From NCBI RefSeq assembly GCF_902364025.1, contig NZ_CABJCG010000027.1, positions 6,957 through 70,956 of the forward strand: a DNA stretch of 64,000 bases. The letters run 5' to 3'. The position numbers and the translations under genes were made by a program. Positions 8,250 to 16,471 of the stretch are shown here, piece after piece. Positions within the stretch are counted from its first letter, which is position 1. Every line of letters begins with the position of its first letter. The DNA comes from Enterocloster lavalensis. Its GTDB lineage: Bacteria > Bacillota > Clostridia > Lachnospirales > Lachnospiraceae. The notes beneath the pieces are model-generated. The model was not told the origin of the DNA and did no database searches. It worked only from the letters and a program-made list of their open reading frames with translations.

Positions 8250-9791
8250 ATGGGAAAGCGTTTGGATAAATTGCTGATTGCTGTTAGCATGGTGTTTGTA
8301 TTGGGAATTGTAGCATGTCTCTATCTGTTTCCAGAGGGCTCCCAGAATGTGGCAAACCGCATTTTCGGAGCAATGACAGATATGTTCGGCTCGTTGACGC
8401 TCATCTTCGCATTTGGGGGAATATTGCTGCTCATGCTGGTTTCATTCAGTAAATACGGCCGGATCAAGCTGGGGGAGGGAGAGCCGGAGTATTCTACTTT
8501 TAAATGGGTATCTATGATGATCTGCTGCGGACTTGGTTCCGCCACGGTCTATTGGGCGTTTATTGAGTGGGCCTACTATATCGGCACTCCTGGCCTGGGC
8601 ATTCAGGCGGGGTCACAGCCGGCCTTTGAGATGAGCGTGCCTTATACTATGTTTCACTGGGGCATCAGCGCGTGGACGCTGTACGCATTGGCTGGGATTC
8701 CCATTGCTTACCATTTCCATGTACGAAAGAACCGGGGGCTGAGCCTGAGTGGAATTATCAGTTCCATAACGGGGCTAAAGCAGGACGGCGTGATCTGCCG
8801 TATCGTGGATGTGCTGTTTATCTTCATCTGTTTCGGTGGATTGAGCATTACTCTGGGTGTATCAGTGCCGCTGGTAACGGAGATCTTTTGCAGCGTGGTG
8901 GGGATTACCCCGTCGTTTATCATTAATCTGCTGATTATTGTAGTTTTATCCGTGATTTACTCCTTCAGTTCCTATATTGGGTTAAAGAAGGGGATGGCTA
9001 AGATCTCCGACTGGAATATCAAGCTGGTGATTATTTTCTGCATAGGCGTGGTGGTCTGCGGTCCCACACTGTTTATTATCAGCAATACAACCCAGTCTAT
9101 TGGGTTGATGTTCCAGAATTTTATCCATATGAGCCTGTTTACGGATTCCATTGGAAAGAGCGGTTTCCCGGAGGCGTGGACCATTTTCTACTGGCTGTAT
9201 TGGATTACCTATGCTCCCTTTACAGGTATTTTTATCGCGAAGGTGTCAAAGGGAAGGAGCATCCGTTCAGTGGTCGCCAATACGCTGATCAGTGGCAGCG
9301 CAGGCTGTTTCGGGTTCTTCGGAATCCTCGGAAGCCTTTCGCTGAACCGTCAGCTGACTGGTTCTGTGGATATGGTTGGCATGCTTGGGGCAGGGCAGGG
9401 GAACCAGTCGATTGTCCAGGTACTGAGGACACTGCCGGCCGGTCCTGTGTTTATGGTGATTTTCTGCATTATTACCCTGCTGTTCCTGGCGACAACCCTG
9501 GATGGAGCGGCGTTTACCATGGCCACCACCTCTACTGTGGGATTGAAAAATGACGAGGAGCCCCACCCGATGCTGCGTCTGTTCTGGTGTATCATGCTGT
9601 CTCTGGTGCCGCTGACCATGATATTGATCAATGCGGATCTGAACACCATTAAAACCTGCGCCATTATCACCGCGGTGCCGATTATTTTTATCATGCTGGT
9701 TATGCTGGTGGGATGGCTGCGCTGGATGTCTGCCGATTACCGGGGCGTGACCTCTGAGGAACTGGAAAAAGAGCTGATGAGAAAGGATTGA
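8250..9791 (+). CDS. BCCT family (CaiT-like) transporter
   Basis: About 513 residues with 12 predicted membrane helices. Family signatures are CGLGSATVYWAFIEWAYY near residue 95 and FYWLYWITYAPFTGIFIAKV near 315, the second being the BCCT substrate/cation motif. The first motif resembles carnitine antiporter CaiT more than the Na+-coupled BetP. BCCT carriers move betaine, carnitine, choline or similar zwitterions across the inner membrane. The ATG at 8250 is nine bases after GGAGG; a GTG at 8244 is too close. Its place between an enolase-family enzyme and a UxaA-type lyase suggests that the operon's substrate is a quaternary-amine or other zwitterionic hydroxy acid, which is an inference. Confidence 0.88.
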   Translation: MGKRLDKLLIAVSMVFVLGIVACLYLFPEGSQNVANRIFGAMTDMFGSLTLIFAFGGILLLMLVSFSKYGRIKLGEGEPEYSTFKWVSMMICCGLGSATVYWAFIEWAYYIGTPGLGIQAGSQPAFEMSVPYTMFHWGISAWTLYALAGIPIAYHFHVRKNRGLSLSGIISSITGLKQDGVICRIVDVLFIFICFGGLSITLGVSVPLVTEIFCSVVGITPSFIINLLIIVVLSVIYSFSSYIGLKKGMAKISDWNIKLVIIFCIGVVVCGPTLFIISNTTQSIGLMFQNFIHMSLFTDSIGKSGFPEAWTIFYWLYWITYAPFTGIFIAKVSKGRSIRSVVANTLISGSAGCFGFFGILGSLSLNRQLTGSVDMVGMLGAGQGNQSIVQVLRTLPAGPVFMVIFCIITLLFLATTLDGAAFTMATTSTVGLKNDEEPHPMLRLFWCIMLSLVPLTMILINADLNTIKTCAIITAVPIIFIMLVMLVGWLRWMSADYRGVTSEELEKELMRKD

Positions 9792-9796
9792 GCGCA

Positions 9797-10135
9797 ATGG
9801 GAAGATTTATGAAGATGCATGAACAGGATATGGTGGCAACCGCCCTGGAATATACCGGGCGGGGAGAGTCTGCACGGGTATACAATCCACAGAATGAGCT
9901 TCTGTTTGAATTGAAAGCAGAGGAGAATATACCGTTTGGCAATAAAATTGCACTGACCGGTATTTCCAAAGGAGAACGGGTAATCAAATATGGCGCGCCC
10001 ATCGGGGTGGCAATCCGGGATATTCAAAAGGGGCGGCTGGTGCATGTACATAATGTGAGAAGCGCTGCGGTGGACATACCTGAGAACATCCGCATTGAAA
10101 TTATCCGGCAGATGAACATAGGGGAGGAGGACTGA
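9797..10135 (+). CDS. SAF-domain small subunit of UxaA-type hydro-lyase
   Basis: A 112-residue protein made of one SAF domain (GDKIALTGISKGERVIKYG-like core, read here as GNKIALTGISKGERVIKYG). In altronate dehydratase UxaA this domain is the N terminus; in sulfolactate sulfo-lyase SuyAB and in several clostridial enzymes it is a separate subunit, as here. The next gene carries the catalytic part and starts directly after this stop codon. The ATG at 9797 has AAAGGA nine bases upstream; an in-frame TTG at 9788 is a poorer choice. Confidence 0.8.
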   Translation: MGRFMKMHEQDMVATALEYTGRGESARVYNPQNELLFELKAEENIPFGNKIALTGISKGERVIKYGAPIGVAIRDIQKGRLVHVHNVRSAAVDIPENIRIEIIRQMNIGEED

Positions 10136-11320
10136 ATGATGGAGTTTATGGGATACCAGCGCCCGGACGGTTCGGTGGGCATACGCAACAAGATCCTGAT
10201 TATTGCGGTGGATGAATGCTGTGAGGGTATAGCCAGAGGGATAGCCCGGCACTCTGAGGCTGCGGTGGTGATGACAAACTGGTACACCTGCATGCTGGGA
10301 GGTAATGAGGAAACTTTCAATCAGATGATCGCAGTGGGAAAGAACCCCAACGTAGCCGCAGTGATGGTGATTGCTATGGGATGTGGAAGCATCCTTCCCT
10401 CTCAGGTGGGGGATGAGATTGCGAGGACAGGGAAAACAGTTGTGTGTTTGACCTGCGAAGAACTTAAGGGAACCAGAAATACCATCGCCTATGGCGTGGA
10501 GCGTCTGAAGGAGATGGAAGAACAGATCGGCAGGCTGCAGCGGGAGAAATTTCCCATGTCCAGGCTGGTGGTGGGAGTCAAGTGCGGCGGAAGCGACACG
10601 AGCTCCGGCATAGCCTCCAATCCCAGCGCAGGAGCTGCTTTGGATAAACTGGTAGATATGGGCGCAATCTGCATCGGAGGGGAACTGTTTGAGCTTCAGG
10701 GCTGTGAAGCGATTCTGGCCAAACGGGCTGTGAGCGAGGAGGTGGCGCAAAAGATCATCACCCTGATCGGCAAGGAGCGGGACAGATGGAGCGTGGAGGG
10801 AGCTGATGTGGAGACCATGAGCATCGGCAACTGCGTGGGAGGTCTGACTACCATAGAGGAGAAGTCCCTGGGCGCTCTTCACAAGATGGGAAGCCATCCC
10901 ATCCAGGATGTGCTTCAGATCAACAAGGACTTTATTGATCGTCCCAAACGGCCGGGTTTCTACCTGTCAGAGGCCACCATGCTTTGCGGAGGAGCAGGGG
11001 TTAATTACGCTGCTCTGGGGGCCCACATTATCCTGTGGACCAGCGGGGCGGCCGGATTCCAGAACGCCCTGGTTCCGGTAATCCTTATCAGCGGGAACGC
11101 AAAACTGATCAACGATGATATTGATATCGACGCCTCCGCCATCATGGACGGGACTGCCGGAGTGGAGGAAATTGCCTGCCGGATTGTGGATAGGGTGCGA
11201 TGCGTGGCAAACGGGGAACCGGCTCGCATCGAAGGCATCGGCGACTCGACTATGACACTGTATCAGAAGGATCAGAGAGTTGAGGCGCTGTTGACGGCTT
11301 GCAGGCGGAAGGGGAAATAA
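10136..11320 (+). CDS. UxaA-family hydro-lyase large subunit (altronate dehydratase / SuyB-like)
   Basis: A 394-residue protein matching the C-terminal catalytic region of altronate dehydratase: GYQRPDGSVGIRNKILII at the start, VVGVKCGGSDTSSGIASNPS in the middle and conserved cysteines in GCGS and LCGGAG that are expected to hold an iron centre. These enzymes eliminate water (altronate, galactarate) or sulfite (sulfolactate) from a 2-hydroxy acid. Last gene of the sigma-54 operon, with GGGAGGAGG upstream and tight coupling to the SAF subunit. It converges on the ABC ATPase gene seven bases away. Which acid it acts on is open. Confidence 0.85.
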   Translation: MMEFMGYQRPDGSVGIRNKILIIAVDECCEGIARGIARHSEAAVVMTNWYTCMLGGNEETFNQMIAVGKNPNVAAVMVIAMGCGSILPSQVGDEIARTGKTVVCLTCEELKGTRNTIAYGVERLKEMEEQIGRLQREKFPMSRLVVGVKCGGSDTSSGIASNPSAGAALDKLVDMGAICIGGELFELQGCEAILAKRAVSEEVAQKIITLIGKERDRWSVEGADVETMSIGNCVGGLTTIEEKSLGALHKMGSHPIQDVLQINKDFIDRPKRPGFYLSEATMLCGGAGVNYAALGAHIILWTSGAAGFQNALVPVILISGNAKLINDDIDIDASAIMDGTAGVEEIACRIVDRVRCVANGEPARIEGIGDSTMTLYQKDQRVEALLTACRRKGK

Positions 11321-11327
11321 TCCCCTC

Positions 11328-11924
11328 CTACAACCTCACCAACCTCCCCCCAATCAATTCCACATCCTCCTCCTGGTGTGTGGTCAGGATCAACAGGCGG
11401 CCTGCGGCTTTCTCGCGGATGTAGCGGATAGCCAGCCGCCTGTTGCCCTCGTCCAGGCCGGTGAAGGGTTCGTCCATGAGCAGGGCCTGGGACTGGGCCA
11501 GCACGGCGCGGCAGATGGCGGTGCGCCGCTTCATGCCTCCGCTCATGGTCCAAACGGGGCGGTCAAAGCATTCCGGGGGCAGCAGGCGGGACAGTTCCCC
11601 GCGGATCTGCTCACCGGAGAGGGCGCGGCCGGTGACCATCTGAATGTTCTCCACCGGCGTGAAGGCCTCGCACAGCCGGTCCTCCTGAAAGACCGCCGCA
11701 AAGCGGACGCTGCCCGTGAGATCGCTTCCGTTTTCGCCGGTGATGGAGTAAGAGCCGCCGTCCGGCCGTTCCAGGCCCAGAAGAATACGCAGCAGCGTGG
11801 TCTTGCCGGAGCCCGAGGGACCCATGAGGCAGCAGGGCGCCTCATCCGTGAAGCTCAGGTTCAGGTGATCCAGTATCCGTTGAGAATTGTAAATTTTTGT
11901 AAGATCATTTAACCGGATGATCAT
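11328..11924 (-). CDS. ABC transporter ATP-binding protein (SsuB/TauB-like)
   Basis: A compact 198-residue ATPase: Walker A GPSGSGKT (35-42), signature MSGGM (127-131), Walker B ALLMDEP (147-153) and the H-loop TTHQEED. It powers uptake by the membrane protein encoded just upstream, with which it overlaps by four bases. The C-terminal extension seen in many sulfonate/nitrate ATPases is missing, so it is near the minimum for a working nucleotide-binding domain. Confidence 0.9.
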   Translation of the reverse strand: MIIRLNDLTKIYNSQRILDHLNLSFTDEAPCCLMGPSGSGKTTLLRILLGLERPDGGSYSITGENGSDLTGSVRFAAVFQEDRLCEAFTPVENIQMVTGRALSGEQIRGELSRLLPPECFDRPVWTMSGGMKRRTAICRAVLAQSQALLMDEPFTGLDEGNRRLAIRYIREKAAGRLLILTTHQEEDVELIGGRLVRL

Positions 11925-12715
11925 GCTTCCACACCTCCCGCAGGCTGCCCCGGCTGACGCCAGAAGCGTTTCAGCAGGAACAGGAACAGCTGTTCAAAGA
12001 CAGCGCTGACAATGACGATCACAAAGGTCCAGGCGAAGAGCCCTGCGGTATCCAGGTACAGCTTGGAGTAATAGAGCTGTTCCCCGATGGAACTGTCCGG
12101 GATACCGATGACCTCCGCCGCGATGCCGGACTTCCAGCTCATGCCCAGGGCGGTCTTGCAGCCGCTGACCAGGTAGGGCATCAGGGCGGGGACATAGATG
12201 TAGCGGACCTTTTTCAGGGCGGGCATGTGGAATACCCGGGCCATTTCCAGCAGTTTTGGGTCGGTGGAGGCCAGCCCGGCGATGGTGTTCACGTACACGA
12301 TGGGCAGGACCACCAGGTAGGAGATGCAGACGGACAGGCTGCCGGAGCCGATCCAGATCAGGGCCAGAATCACGAAGGAGGCCACGGGGATGGAGCGGAT
12401 CAGGGACATGAAGGGCTCCAGCAGTTCGCCAAGGAATGGAAAACGGTAAGCCAGGCTGCCCAATGCCAGGCCGGTGGCGAAAGCGCCCAGAAAGCCCAGG
12501 CTGATCTTGCCGAAGGAGTGGCCGATGGTCTGCCAGAATGCGGCGTCAAAAAGCTGATCCCTCAGGGAGCGCAGCATCTCAAAGGGTCCCACAAATATGA
12601 TCGGATTGTGGACCATGGCGGCGATGGCCTGCCACAGCGCGATCCAGAGGAGCCACACGGCGGCCCTGCGAAGCCAGGTCTTTGCCTTCGGCCCTCCTTC
12701 AGTTCGATTCAGCAT
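11921..12715 (-). CDS. ABC transporter permease (SsuC/TauC-like)
   Basis: 264 residues with about six membrane helices and the EAA-type loop (EMARVFHMPALKKVRYIYVP) that docks the ATPase. It belongs to the binding-protein-dependent permeases for sulfonates, nitrate, taurine or thiamine precursors. An AGGAGG lies seven bases before the ATG. Middle gene of a minus-strand operon: binding protein, permease, ATPase. Confidence 0.9.
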   Translation of the reverse strand: MLNRTEGGPKAKTWLRRAAVWLLWIALWQAIAAMVHNPIIFVGPFEMLRSLRDQLFDAAFWQTIGHSFGKISLGFLGAFATGLALGSLAYRFPFLGELLEPFMSLIRSIPVASFVILALIWIGSGSLSVCISYLVVLPIVYVNTIAGLASTDPKLLEMARVFHMPALKKVRYIYVPALMPYLVSGCKTALGMSWKSGIAAEVIGIPDSSIGEQLYYSKLYLDTAGLFAWTFVIVIVSAVFEQLFLFLLKRFWRQPGQPAGGVEA

Positions 12716-12763
12716 GTCTTGTCCTCCTTTTTGGTGTCAGACCAGGGGCTTGGCCGTTTCAGT

Positions 12764-12835
12764 GCCGGCTGCGCCAGCAGCTCATTGCATCCAACAATCG
12801 CCCGCCGGCTGCGCCAGCGGCCCATTGCATCCAAC
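12764..12835. repeat. Two direct repeats of 32 bp in the SBP-permease gap
   Basis: 12764-12795 and 12804-12835 are the same 32 bases with two mismatches, starting GCCGGCTGCGCCAGC and ending CATTGCATCCAAC, at a 40-base period. They lie between the binding-protein and permease genes next to a hairpin. Role unknown. Confidence 0.8.
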
Positions 12836-12837
12836 GA

Positions 12838-12880
12838 AAAAGGCCGCTGCGCTCAGAAGAAGCCGCTGCGGCCTTTTTTA
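12838..12880 (-). terminator. Intra-operon hairpin after the binding-protein gene
   Basis: AAAAAGGCCGC ... GCGGCCTTTTTT forms a GC-rich stem with A and T runs on its two sides, so it can stop transcription in either direction. Placed just after the binding-protein stop codon, it would allow more binding protein than permease, a common arrangement in ABC operons. Confidence 0.75.
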
Positions 12881-12889
12881 TGTTCCGGC

Positions 12890-14032
12890 CTATGGCATAT
12901 AGTAGAACTCATCCCCCGGCAGCTGTCCGCCCACGGATTTTGCGTCCTGCTCATACAGCACGTTCAAGTACCCGCTCAGGGCGTCCTTCATCTCCTGGCC
13001 GGTCATGCACACGATGTTGCAGTAGGGCAGGGCCTTTTTGGCGATGGGGGCTTTCTCCACGATTCCGGCGGCGGCCACCAGCTCGGCGGTCTCGTCCACG
13101 TGGTCCACGGCGTACTGGGCGGATTCCTTGTGGTCCTCCAGGAACATCTGGATGGGGGCACGGTTCTCACGCATGAAATCGCTGCGCACAATGGTGACGC
13201 CTGTGACCAGCATGCTGCCGCTGTCCTGATTCAGGGCGTTCCAGGCCTCGGTGAGATCCACCACCGGTTTTAAAGCCTCGTTCTGGATGCAGGCTGCGGT
13301 GGCGAAGGGCTGGGGCAAAACGCCGATGGCGTCGGGATTCTCCTTCAGCAGGGAGGCGACCTCCGTGGCCTCGGACTTGAACTGCAGGTCCACATCCCCT
13401 GCGGCCAGGCCGTTCTCCTTCAGCAGGTAATTCATCACATACTCCGGGGTGGTGCCCTTTCCGGTCATGTACACGGTCTTGCCCTTCAGATCCGCAACGG
13501 AGGTGATGGAGTCGTCGGAGGCCACCACGTAGAGCACGCCCAGGGTGTTGATGTCCAGAACCGTGACATTTTTCTGGGTCTTGGTGTAGAGCACGCTGGC
13601 CACGTTGGCGGGAATCAGGGCGATGTCCAGGTCACCGCTTGCGATCTTGCCAACCAGCTCGTCCGCCGCGCCGGTCATGGTAAACTCATAGTGATTTTCC
13701 GTTTCGCCCTTCTGGGCCTTGTCCATCAGATACACCAGTCCCATGGAGGTGGGGCCCTTCAGGGAGCCGACCCGGACTCCGGCCTGGCAGTTGTCCCCGG
13801 TGTCGCCGGTCAGGGTGGCGGGCACTTTCTCCGCTTCGGTCCCGGGGGAAGTGGTCTCCGGCTGGGTTTCGGCGGCGGAGGTTTCAGAGGCGGAGGTTCC
13901 GGCCGCCGCCTCGGCGGTGGTCTCGGCAGCGGTTTCGGCAACGGTGGCGCCGGTGTTCCCGGAGCCGCAGCCCGCCAGAATAGCGGAGGCGGCCATCAGG
14001 GCGGCAATAACGGCAGATACAGATTTTTTCAT
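12890..14032 (-). CDS. ABC transporter substrate-binding lipoprotein (NMT1/SsuA-like)
   Basis: 380 residues with a lipoprotein signal ending in Cys22 (SAILAGC), a Thr/Ala/Glu-rich linker to about residue 75 and a periplasmic-binding type 2 fold (VGSLKGPTSMGLVYLMDKA; DIALIPANVASVLY). The MKK start at 14032 is chosen over an ATG 24 bases further up because it gives a clean signal peptide. It captures a small ligand at the membrane surface for the permease downstream. Family members bind sulfonates, nitrate, thiamine precursors or metals; nothing here fixes the ligand. Confidence 0.88.
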   Translation of the reverse strand: MKKSVSAVIAALMAASAILAGCGSGNTGATVAETAAETTAEAAAGTSASETSAAETQPETTSPGTEAEKVPATLTGDTGDNCQAGVRVGSLKGPTSMGLVYLMDKAQKGETENHYEFTMTGAADELVGKIASGDLDIALIPANVASVLYTKTQKNVTVLDINTLGVLYVVASDDSITSVADLKGKTVYMTGKGTTPEYVMNYLLKENGLAAGDVDLQFKSEATEVASLLKENPDAIGVLPQPFATAACIQNEALKPVVDLTEAWNALNQDSGSMLVTGVTIVRSDFMRENRAPIQMFLEDHKESAQYAVDHVDETAELVAAAGIVEKAPIAKKALPYCNIVCMTGQEMKDALSGYLNVLYEQDAKSVGGQLPGDEFYYMP

Positions 14033-14153
14033 AATTACGTTCTCCTTTCCTTCCATATCCTCATCCTGAAAAAGGGCGCAGAACGTAAGGGAGTGCGGTC
14101 GTAAGCCTCGCCTTCTCCGTCAGCCGTGCTTCGGGGTGAGAACGAATAGCTTT

Positions 14154-14182
14154 ACTATAGCACAGAATGCCGTTCATTACAA
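14154..14182 (-). promoter_or_regulatory. Candidate promoter for the ABC operon
   Basis: On the minus strand TTGTAA (plus 14177-14182), 17 bases, then TATAGT (plus 14154-14159), about 120 bases upstream of the binding-protein start. Confidence 0.5.
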
Positions 14183-14211
14183 ATAAATTCCCGTGCCGGG
14201 CGGATTTTCTG

Positions 14212-14240
14212 TTGATATAAAGTTCACAATGTGCGATAAT
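14212..14240 (+). promoter_or_regulatory. Candidate promoter for the hydrogen-sensor operon
   Basis: TTGATA at 14212-14217, a 17-base spacer and GATAAT at 14235-14240, 64 bases before the first gene of the operon. Confidence 0.6.
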
Positions 14241-14251
14241 AGAAGCATATT

Positions 14252-14264
14252 TGGGGTCACCCCA
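14252..14264. promoter_or_regulatory. Palindrome just downstream of the hydrogen-sensor promoter
   Basis: TGGGGT-C-ACCCCA, a perfect 6-1-6 inverted repeat lying about where transcription should begin. The position would suit a repressor site; it could also be a small hairpin in the leader RNA. Confidence 0.4.
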
Positions 14265-14303
14265 GAAAGCAGACTAACGATCAAAAAGCGGAGGAAATTA
14301 GGG

Positions 14304-14543
14304 ATGAAAGTTACAATTTGTATCGGCAGCGCCTGTCATTTAAAGGGCTCCAGAGAGATTATCGAGAAATTACAGCAGCTGGTGGCGCAGAACGGCCTGT
14401 CCGGCAAGGTGGATTTGAACGGTTCGTTCTGCAGCGGCAACTGTGACCACGGCGTCTGCGTCACGGTGGAGGACCAGCTGTTTTCACTGAAACCGGAGGA
14501 TACGGAGGAGTTCTTTAACAACGAAATCTTAGGGAGAGTCTGA
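14304..14543 (+). CDS. Small thioredoxin-like [2Fe-2S] ferredoxin (NuoE-like)
   Basis: 79 residues with Cys6, Cys11, Cys43 and Cys47 in the spacing of thioredoxin-fold ferredoxins (CIGSAC ... CSGNC). GCGGAGG lies nine bases before the ATG. It sits three bases before a sensory [FeFe]-hydrogenase gene and is the usual first gene of such clusters. It probably passes electrons to or from that protein. Two further Cys/His in the DHGVC segment might matter for the cluster. Confidence 0.85.
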   Translation: MKVTICIGSACHLKGSREIIEKLQQLVAQNGLSGKVDLNGSFCSGNCDHGVCVTVEDQLFSLKPEDTEEFFNNEILGRV

Positions 14544-14545
14544 CC

Positions 14546-16471
14546 ATGATTATGGGAATCATCGATTTTAAAGCCACTAAGTGCAAGCACTGTTACAAGT
14601 GCGTCCGCTACTGTGAGGTCAAGGCCATCCAGGTCAAGGACGAGCGCGCCGTGATCATGCCGGACAAATGCATTCTCTGCGGGCACTGCCTGCGGATTTG
14701 TCCCCAGTCGGCCAAGACGCTCAACAGCGATTTGAACAAGGTTAAGGGATACATAGCCGCGGGGGAGCGGGTGGTGGTGTCCATCGCCCCCTCCTTCATG
14801 GGTTTGCTGAAATACAAGACCATCGGCCAGGTCCGGGCCGCGCTCATGCGCCTGGGCTTTGAGGACGTGCGCGAGACCTCCGAGGGAGCGGCCTTTGTGA
14901 CCGCGGAGTACGCGAAGCTGCTGGCGGAACATCAGATGGAGAATATTATTACCACCTGCTGTCCCAGCGTCAACGACCTGATCGAGATCTATTATCCGCA
15001 GCTGGTTCCGTATCTGGCGCCGGTGGTTTCCCCCATGATCGCCCATGGGCTGCTGCTCAAGGAGGAACTTGGGAGCCAGGTGAAGGTCGTGTTCTTAGGC
15101 CCCTGCATCGCCAAGAAGAAGGAGGCCCAGGACCCGCGCCACGAGTCCTGCATCGACGCGGTCCTGAATTTCAACGACATCAACCAGTGGCTGGAGGAGG
15201 AAGAGATCGAGATCTCCGACTGCGAGGACAAACCCTTCACCTGCTTTGATCCCAAGGTGAACCGTCTGTACCCGGTGACCAACGGCGTGGTGAATTCCGT
15301 GCTGGCCACGGAGGAGCAGGCGGACAATTACCGCAAGTTTTACGTCCATGGCGTGCAGAACTGCATCGATCTGTGCAAGAGCATGGCCAGGGGCGAGATC
15401 AAGGGATGTTTTATTGAGATGAATATGTGCTCCGGCGGCTGCATCAAGGGGCCCACGGTGAACGACGAGACCATTTCCCGCTTCAAGGTTAAGCTGGATA
15501 TGGAGGAGACCATCGCCCGGGAACCGGTGGAGGCCCGGACCATGGAGCCGGTGTGGGAGAAGGTCAGCTTTGCCAAGCGCTTTGAGGACCATTCCCCCAG
15601 GGATCCCCAGCCCTCCGAGGAGGAGATCCGCGCCATTCTGCGCATGACCAACAAGGTACGCCCCGAGGACGAACTCAACTGCGGCGCCTGCGGATACCCC
15701 ACCTGCCGGGAGAAGGCCATCGCCGTGTACCAGCATAAGGCCGAGGTCAGCATGTGCATCCCCTTCATGCACGAGAAGGCCGAGTCCATGGCCAATCTGG
15801 TGATGGAGACTTCGCCCAACATCGTGCTGATCGTGGACGAGGAGATGAAGATCAAGGAATACTCCAACGTTGGCGAGAAATACTTCGGCAAGACCCGCAC
15901 TGAGGCCCTGCAGATGTACCTATACGAATTTATCGACCCGGTGGATTTCCAGTGGGTATTCGACACCCACCAGAACATCCACGGCAAGCGGGTGAATTAT
16001 CCGGAATACAAGCTCTCCACCCTCCAGAACATCGTTTACATTGAGAAGGAAAATGCCGTGCTGGCCACCTTTATTGATATCACCAAGGAGGAGGCGCAGG
16101 CCAGGGAGGATTACGAGCGCAAACTGGAGACCATCGATCTGGCCCAGAAGGTTATCCACAAGCAGATGATGGTGGCCCAGGAGATCGCCGGGCTTTTGGG
16201 CGAGACCACGGCCGAGACCAAGACCACGCTGACCAAACTGTGCCATTCCCTGCTGGAGGAGAGCGGAGACGCCATCTATGTGGGCGGCGAGGACGAGTCG
16301 CCGCAGGTGGCCGCAAACGCCCATCTGGGCAGCGGCGCTAAGCCCTTAAAGGGCGTGATGACGCCGAAGGAGGAGAAAACCACCGGCTATGTCCATCTGG
16401 GAACCGCGAATCCGGCCAAAACCAGCTACGTCCGTCTGGGCGCGGGGCCTGGCCGCAACGGAGGTAAATGA
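14546..16471 (+). CDS. Group C (sensory) [FeFe]-hydrogenase with PAS domain, HydS-type
   Basis: 641 residues. Two [4Fe-4S] ferredoxin motifs (CKHCYKCVRYC; CILCGHCLRIC) lead into the H-cluster domain, with ligands Cys138 (TTCCP), Cys187 (GPCIAKK), Cys295 and Cys299 (CSGGC). Around residue 375 is a further Fe-S motif (NCGACGYPTC), then a PAS domain (about 415-510) and a helical tail. This domain order defines the putative hydrogen-sensing group C. The first position of the first motif is Thr rather than Ser (TTCCP), unlike the catalytic enzyme at 17946. Co-transcribed with a SpoIIE-type phosphatase (four-base overlap), its likely output partner. It is cytoplasmic. Confidence 0.9.
   Translation: MIMGIIDFKATKCKHCYKCVRYCEVKAIQVKDERAVIMPDKCILCGHCLRICPQSAKTLNSDLNKVKGYIAAGERVVVSIAPSFMGLLKYKTIGQVRAALMRLGFEDVRETSEGAAFVTAEYAKLLAEHQMENIITTCCPSVNDLIEIYYPQLVPYLAPVVSPMIAHGLLLKEELGSQVKVVFLGPCIAKKKEAQDPRHESCIDAVLNFNDINQWLEEEEIEISDCEDKPFTCFDPKVNRLYPVTNGVVNSVLATEEQADNYRKFYVHGVQNCIDLCKSMARGEIKGCFIEMNMCSGGCIKGPTVNDETISRFKVKLDMEETIAREPVEARTMEPVWEKVSFAKRFEDHSPRDPQPSEEEIRAILRMTNKVRPEDELNCGACGYPTCREKAIAVYQHKAEVSMCIPFMHEKAESMANLVMETSPNIVLIVDEEMKIKEYSNVGEKYFGKTRTEALQMYLYEFIDPVDFQWVFDTHQNIHGKRVNYPEYKLSTLQNIVYIEKENAVLATFIDITKEEAQAREDYERKLETIDLAQKVIHKQMMVAQEIAGLLGETTAETKTTLTKLCHSLLEESGDAIYVGGEDESPQVAANAHLGSGAKPLKGVMTPKEEKTTGYVHLGTANPAKTSYVRLGAGPGRNGGK

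Noticed and set aside
11328..14032. Sulfonate-specific transporter feeding the UxaA/SuyB-like lyase
   Set aside because: The ABC genes are on the other strand with their own promoter, and the family also serves nitrate, thiamine precursors and others; no evidence ties it to the sigma-54 operon.
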